The notes under the pieces were generated by a model. That model was not told where the DNA came from. It ran no database searches and saw nothing but the letters and a program-made list of their open reading frames with translations. The position numbers were made by a program, and so were the translations under genes. Source: Thunnus maccoyii (lineage: Eukaryota > Chordata > Actinopteri > Scombriformes > Scombridae). From it: DNA of 64,000 bases. The DNA lies in NCBI RefSeq assembly GCF_910596095.1, contig NC_056534.1, forward strand, positions 7,498,490 to 7,562,489, in the 5' to 3' direction. This document shows positions 59,197 through 64,000 of the stretch, one piece after another; the first letter of the stretch is position 1, and each line of letters starts with the position of its first letter.

Positions 59197-59725
59197 TGAA
59201 GGGGGTAGAGAGGGGGTGGGGGGGGCTTGTTCCCATGGAAACTGTGCAGTCAGCACATCTGTACGTGTTATGCGCTGTCCTCTCTCATCGGCATCCCGTG
59301 GCCTCTCCCCACCACAGCTGGACATGACAGCATGTGCTCACATGTAGAAGATGTGCACACACGCAAATACGCGCAAACGCTGCCCTGACCCAATTGCAGT
59401 AGTGACCACGGAGCCTTCAACCCATGGGATGTTATCTTAGTAGGCTATATGAAACAATGCATATGTGTGTGTGTGTGTGTGTGACAGAGACGAGACATCC
59501 ACACAAGTTGCTCCTGGCACTGGGCAACTGTCTTGCTTTCTCTTTTTCAACACCAGATTTTATCCTCCTTTTCTCTCTCTCTCTCTTTTTTTCCCTGTCT
59601 TGTCTTTCTTATTCTCTTGCTCCTCCTCTCCCTCCAAGCATGAGGAGAATCAATATGTTTTCAATTTGCAGCAGAGCCTTCCTCCTCTGCATTCTAATCA
59701 GGCTCCACTGGCCCTTTAACTTCCA

Positions 59726-59735
59726 GAGAGAGAGG

Positions 59736-59816
<81 letters not shown>

Positions 59817-59841
59817 AACACAGAAAGAGAGAGAGAGAGAA
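59726..59841 (+). repeat. (GA)n microsatellite
   Basis: GAGA dinucleotides run almost continuously from about 59726 to 59841 with two short interruptions. ORFs here reading RERERE or SLSLSL are artefacts. Confidence 0.95.
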
Positions 59842-59844
59842 GAA

Positions 59845-61205
59845 GTGGGTAAAGGCGGATCTCAACTCAAAGGACATTTCAAATATGCAGCTAAGATGTC
59901 AACTTCAGGATCAGTGAAGCATGTGCTGAAGAGCGTTTTTCTGCTGTTTCACTATGGGCTTTATACTGTCATGTGGACACACATGGAGAGCGGAGCTCCT
60001 GACGTCACATCCAGGGTATCCGCTGTTCCACCAACTTTTGTAACTCAATGCAATCTGGATGCAAAAAATGAAATGTGCTCCCTGGCTTTACCATCTGTAG
60101 CCTATTCTATGATAAATGAGTGTCTTCAACAGCACCTACTATTAGAATTTGCACCCTTTGTGATTTTAAGTTAAACTAAAGTGTTTAATTGTCCATTCTC
60201 AAAGCTCACCACACGACCTGCCGCATGCCGTGTGGAAAGGATGTTAGAAATAGGAACAAATCCCCTGTTTATGACTTTCACAAGCCTTCATGTCATTAGG
60301 CAACTCACAACAGTTGTATGATTGCAGAATTGGCTATACGAGGGTAGAAAAAATACTGTGTATTGATAATGTATTACTATATCTGTAAAATATTGGTTTA
60401 ATTACCTTCAAGACTTTGGTTGACATTAGGCATCCATGTTTGTTTGCTTTTTTCTGTATTATTAAGAATGTAAAATGTGTATTTCCCAGTTATAATAGGA
60501 CTTGAGTGAAGATATGAATGCTATAATGGTTAATAGGTCAGAAACAGGTAGTCAAGCTGACAAAGTTGAATCCACGGCAAGCTTGGACTTGTGGAAAATG
60601 GCCACTAAAACAGAAATGTTAAATAAAAAACAATACTGCATTGCCTTTTTTTTTTTTTTAATCCCTGTCTTGTAAAACTGAGTTAATGGAACAAACATAC
60701 TGTTGAACGAGGCTATTTTGTACGGCTGGATTTTTATTTGGGTTTTCACAATGAAGCTTTTAGCACAAGTTCAAGCAGGAAGACAATTTTATTTCATCAC
60801 TGTGGGGCTCCACCAATCATTTATTATCAAATGATCTCTCCTGAACCTTTTCCTATCGTCCAATGATCATCTTAGCTGAAGGATATTTAAATCACCATGC
60901 CTGCTCTGTCCTCATTGCCATGTACACTACTTTTTTACTTTACCCCTCCACTGTTCCACCACCACAAGTGTCAAGGCTGTGTCTATGACTCTCTATTTGG
61001 TGATCTCTATTTGGATTCTATGCATAGGACTCCCTCCCAATAATATGTGCTAATTGACAAGGGTCTTTTATCAAATAAAGCTTCTGCATTCTTGATAACT
61101 TGTGGTGTCTTTCACGATTCAAAATGTCACTTTGATTTTTAACTTGTGTATCAGAAGATAATTACAGTTTGACTCTCTACAGACACATTTTAACCATCTA
61201 AAGCA
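59845..61205. other. Intergenic, no gene recognised
   Basis: A 109-codon plus-strand ORF at 59845-60174 has no recognisable domain and starts inside the microsatellite flank. AATAAA occurs at 61075. Nothing else is supported. Confidence 0.35.
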
Positions 61206-63577
61206 CACTGTAAAAAAACAGAACAAAAAAAAAAAAAAACGTCAAAAAACAGTAAAAAGTCTGGCAGCAAAAGTTACCAAACACTTACTGTGAAATAACA
61301 GTAAAAAAACCTTTAGTTATTCTACAGAGATTTATTTTAAAAATACAGATATTTACTTTGGACATTGCCTGCATTTTTACAGTCCAACCATTGTAAAATA
61401 AAAATAAAATATCATTATAAAACATCGCTAGAATGTTAAACAAATGTAAAATCTGCACAAAAAATGAAAAAGATTGCAGAACTACCTTAAAATTACCTAA
61501 TTTAAATGAGGACTCTTGTTTTCATACAGTAATCTTTGGTAAATTCATAGGATTATCCAATCCCATGTATGAGATTTCAAGATGTTTAATAACCAGAATG
61601 TATCATAAAATTACCTTTTACTGCTTGCTTTACAAAGCACTTCACTATTTTTACAGTGTTATCCTTAAAGTTTCAGAATTAATAAACCAATTAACAGTCA
61701 TATTGAATTATAATGTGGGTCTGAAGTTGATCAACCCAATAAGAGCTCAAACAGAATACTTAACTAGAATGTATTTATATTTTTGTCATTCAAATTACTT
61801 CAACAAACATCAATAGAAGCAAAACAGTTTTGTACATTGTGTCAGTACAATGTCCCATCCCATCCCATGCTCTAAGATGGTTCAAAATGTTAGTGAACAT
61901 GACCAAGTTGCTCCCACATCCAAAAATTATTTTGCTAAAATTCAAATTTGTGATGTCATTCATGCAGAGTGTTGGAGCTTTTCCAAAAACAATGAATTGA
62001 GAAAGATGTTATTGATGATATTGAGAACACCCAGGGGGATGTTCTGAGTATACGGTAGGGTTGAACCAATGGGCGATGCCATCGTCCAACACCAATGGCT
62101 GACAGTCATCAACCACTGAGCCTCTACCATCGTAACATTGTGATTTAAAAGCCCCCCCGTCGTCTGTCCATCTTTTGCGTGGATTAAAATACTCTTATTG
62201 GCTTTTTACTCACGGAGCTTTTATCGAACTTACGGTAACTGTAACACAGTAACACTTACGACTGTAGTTGTTGCCAACTCAAGTACTTCACGTGGTTTAC
62301 TGTCTCTCCTCTGCTCCGCTCAGAAGACACACACTCACACATACACGGATCGATCAGCCCTGCCCACGGTGAAACAGAGATATCACTTTTTTAATGATGC
62401 ACAGCAGCAAAAAACAGACAGGTTTCAGCCCTAGGCTTTCCTTAGCAGTAGGATGGAACATAGGATACAACAAACATACATTTTATCACCATTTGGTTTT
62501 GATATGTAGCACCAACACCAAGGTGCATCAAGACCTTAATACAATAGCTCTCTTTAGCCTCAAAGTGGCAGGTTCTGAAGAATGATGGCAGTGTACACAC
62601 AATAAATAAAAAATATCCTTTGATATATTGGATAGTTGCTTGTAATTACTTTGAAATAATGTTTATATAAAGTAATGGTTATTGAAATTATGTTTTTGTG
62701 AGCCATTTCCACATGATCCTATTTTTTGTACAGTATAAAACCAACACTTACCAGGAATTTACTGTAAATAGATGAGATAATCACATACAATTAAAGCCCA
62801 AAGCTCTCAAGATACCTTTAATGGGTGTTAAAGGAGGATAATTTGAATATAATTTTAGGTAATTTGTAAGTGTTTTGCATCCAGAAATCTGTGCTTTGAT
62901 TGGGCATCCTTAAGGATAAACTATGAATTTACAAGTAAATACTGTATAAAACACGCCTTTATTTAAATTAGGTAATTTTAAGGTATTTCTTCAATGTTTT
63001 TCATTTTTTTGTGCACATTTATACATTTGTTTAACATTCTAGCAATATTTTATATATTTTTTTTTATTTTACAGTTTTACAGTTGGACTGTAAAAATGCA
63101 GATAATGTCTACAGTAAATATCTGTATTTTTTTTTAAATTCTCTGTTGAATAACCAAAGGTTTTTTTAACCATTATTTGACGGTAAGTGTTTGGCAACTT
63201 TTGCTGCCAGACTTTTTACCATTTTTTATCATTTTTTTATGTTTACATTTTTTTTACATTAAATTCAAAGTTCTGCTGTAAAAAACAGAAATTTTAACAT
63301 TCAGTAATAGGATGTTTATTTTTTGTATTTTTACATAGAATTCAATGTAATTTAACATTCAAGACCATTAAGTGATTGAATAATACTGTTTAAAAAAACT
63401 ATAATATTCCATTATATTAAATTACAAATTACAGCCTTTATTTTATGGTGAATATTTTTAATAAAAATCATTTACTGTGTTTTTATGGCATTTACACTTA
63501 ATGTAGAAAAAACAAAAAAACTGTAAAATAATACAGTAAATTTCTGTGAAATAACTTTTTTTTTTTACAGTGTGGCT
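61206..63577. mobile_element. Foldback element with about 350-bp arms
   Basis: The left arm 61208-61560 and right arm 62925-63275 are reverse complements. Examples are GTCTGGCAGCAAAAGTTACC against GCAACTTTTGCTGCCAGAC, and AAAATTACCTAATTTAAATG against TTTAAATTAGGTAATTTTAA. The outer ends are CACTGTAAAAAAAC at 61207 and TTTTTTACAGTG at 63563-63574. The right side has about 300 bp of extra ACAGTAAA-rich sequence inside that end. No transposase was seen, so it is non-autonomous. Confidence 0.75.
61561..62924. other. Interior of the foldback element
   Basis: It is about 1.36 kb of mostly unique-looking sequence. A GC-richer section at 62060-62370 (ACCAATGGGCGATGCCATCG, ACACACTCACACATACACGG) differs in composition from the AT-rich arms and may be a nested insertion. 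ORFs (up to 127 codons) show no known domain. Confidence 0.4.
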
Positions 63578-63827
63578 AAAATTAATTTTCACCCACTTAA
63601 CAATTAAATACTTCAAACTGGATTACACAAATGTGTTTACTATCTCCTTAACTCCTCAGTGTACTCTCAATTCAGTATTTATAACTTCTAATTCTAAGAA
63701 AAACACTGATATTACACTAATAGGGTCATAAAAAGATATATCTACTGAATATATCAGATATCTAGTACAGTTAAACTAATAATTACACTGCATCTAGATG
63801 ATATATGTTACGAAAAAGTAAAGCTGT

Positions 63828-64000
63828 TGGGTGGCTGTGGCTCAGGAGGTAGAGCGAGTCGTCCACTAATTGGAAGATCAGCGGTTCGATGCCCGGCTCC
63901 TCCAGTCCACATGGTGAAGTGTCCTTGGGCAAGATACTGAACCCCATATTGCTCCTGAAGGCTGTGCCATCAGTGTGTAAGTGTGTGTGAATGATTAGAA
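63828..64000 (+). mobile_element. tRNA-derived SINE (runs off the window)
   Basis: The sequence starts GGGTGGCTGTGGCTCAGGAG, an A-box-like RNA polymerase III element (TGGCTCAGGAGG), followed about 40 bp later by a B box GGTTCGATGCC. The conserved body GAAGTGTCCTTGGGCAAGAT follows. This is the arrangement of a tRNA-related SINE common in teleosts. It continues past the window end. Confidence 0.8.

Noticed and set aside
59104-59347. Poly-Pro, poly-Gly and poly-Val ORFs
   Set aside because: They are translations of a (GGT)n repeat on different frames and strands.
59424-59852. 142-codon ORF
   Set aside because: Its second half is the (GA)n microsatellite (RERERE) and the first part has no domain.
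61433-61816. 127-codon ORF in the foldback element
   Set aside because: It starts within an inverted-repeat arm and has AT-driven composition (Asn, Lys, Ile, Tyr). There is no transposase motif.
63828-63905. A functional tRNA gene
   Set aside because: A- and B-box-like sequences are present, but no cloverleaf or acceptor pairing is visible. The downstream conserved body is that of a SINE.
1-64000. A novel defence or mobile gene system of prokaryotic type
   Set aside because: No operon-like gene packing, ribosome-binding sites or phage or plasmid genes are present. All real genes are spliced vertebrate genes.

Overview
The window looks like teleost fish nuclear DNA. It is AT-rich, the genes are split by many canonical GT-AG introns, microsatellites are common, and it is packed with short non-autonomous elements and foldback repeats of types I know from fish (probably percomorph) genomes. 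No prokaryotic operon, phage or CRISPR structure is present.

Three genes look intact. il2rb (IL-2/IL-15 receptor beta, 9 coding exons, + strand, 13.4-20.4 kb) and sstr3 (somatostatin receptor 3, 2 coding exons, + strand, 42.5-44.8 kb) lie in the same order and orientation. From general knowledge the human homologues IL2RB and SSTR3 are close neighbours on 22q, so the block is probably ancient. cutA (CutA1 family, 6 coding exons, - strand, 47.2-50.5 kb) follows tail to tail with sstr3 and probably has an extra 5' non-coding exon near 52.3 kb. A 29-codon open exon at 241-330 may be the end of another + strand gene that starts before the window.

The rest is mostly gene debris and repeats. On the - strand there is a CYP2K-like cytochrome P450 pseudogene (5.2-6.5 kb) and relics of a trypsin-like serine protease at 4.4-4.9, 21.9-24.9 and 26.2-26.7 kb, with a further scrap at 28.3 kb. 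Unidentified broken reading frames lie at 52.8-53.75 and 56.7-57.26 kb. A duplicated unidentified segment lies at 28.05-29.04 kb.

Repeats include a TIR element with an 8-bp target duplication and an internal 3 x 91 bp tandem (10.19-11.47 kb), a foldback element inside il2rb intron 3, a TA-flanked element in il2rb intron 8, and a 72-bp-TIR element at 1.6-2.27 kb. A second copy of that element at 35.6-36.8 kb is split by a LINE fragment. There are also other foldback elements, a Tc1-like transposase remnant, and a large inverted repeat (arms about 350 bp) around 61.2-63.3 kb. A tRNA-derived SINE closes the window.

Functionally, il2rb (lymphocyte cytokine signalling), sstr3 (Gi-coupled neuropeptide receptor) and cutA (trimeric housekeeping protein) are neighbours by ancestry, not by pathway. 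The most interesting new point is a repeated module in the Il2rb tail that carries two DSGxxS motifs like those recognised by beta-TrCP.
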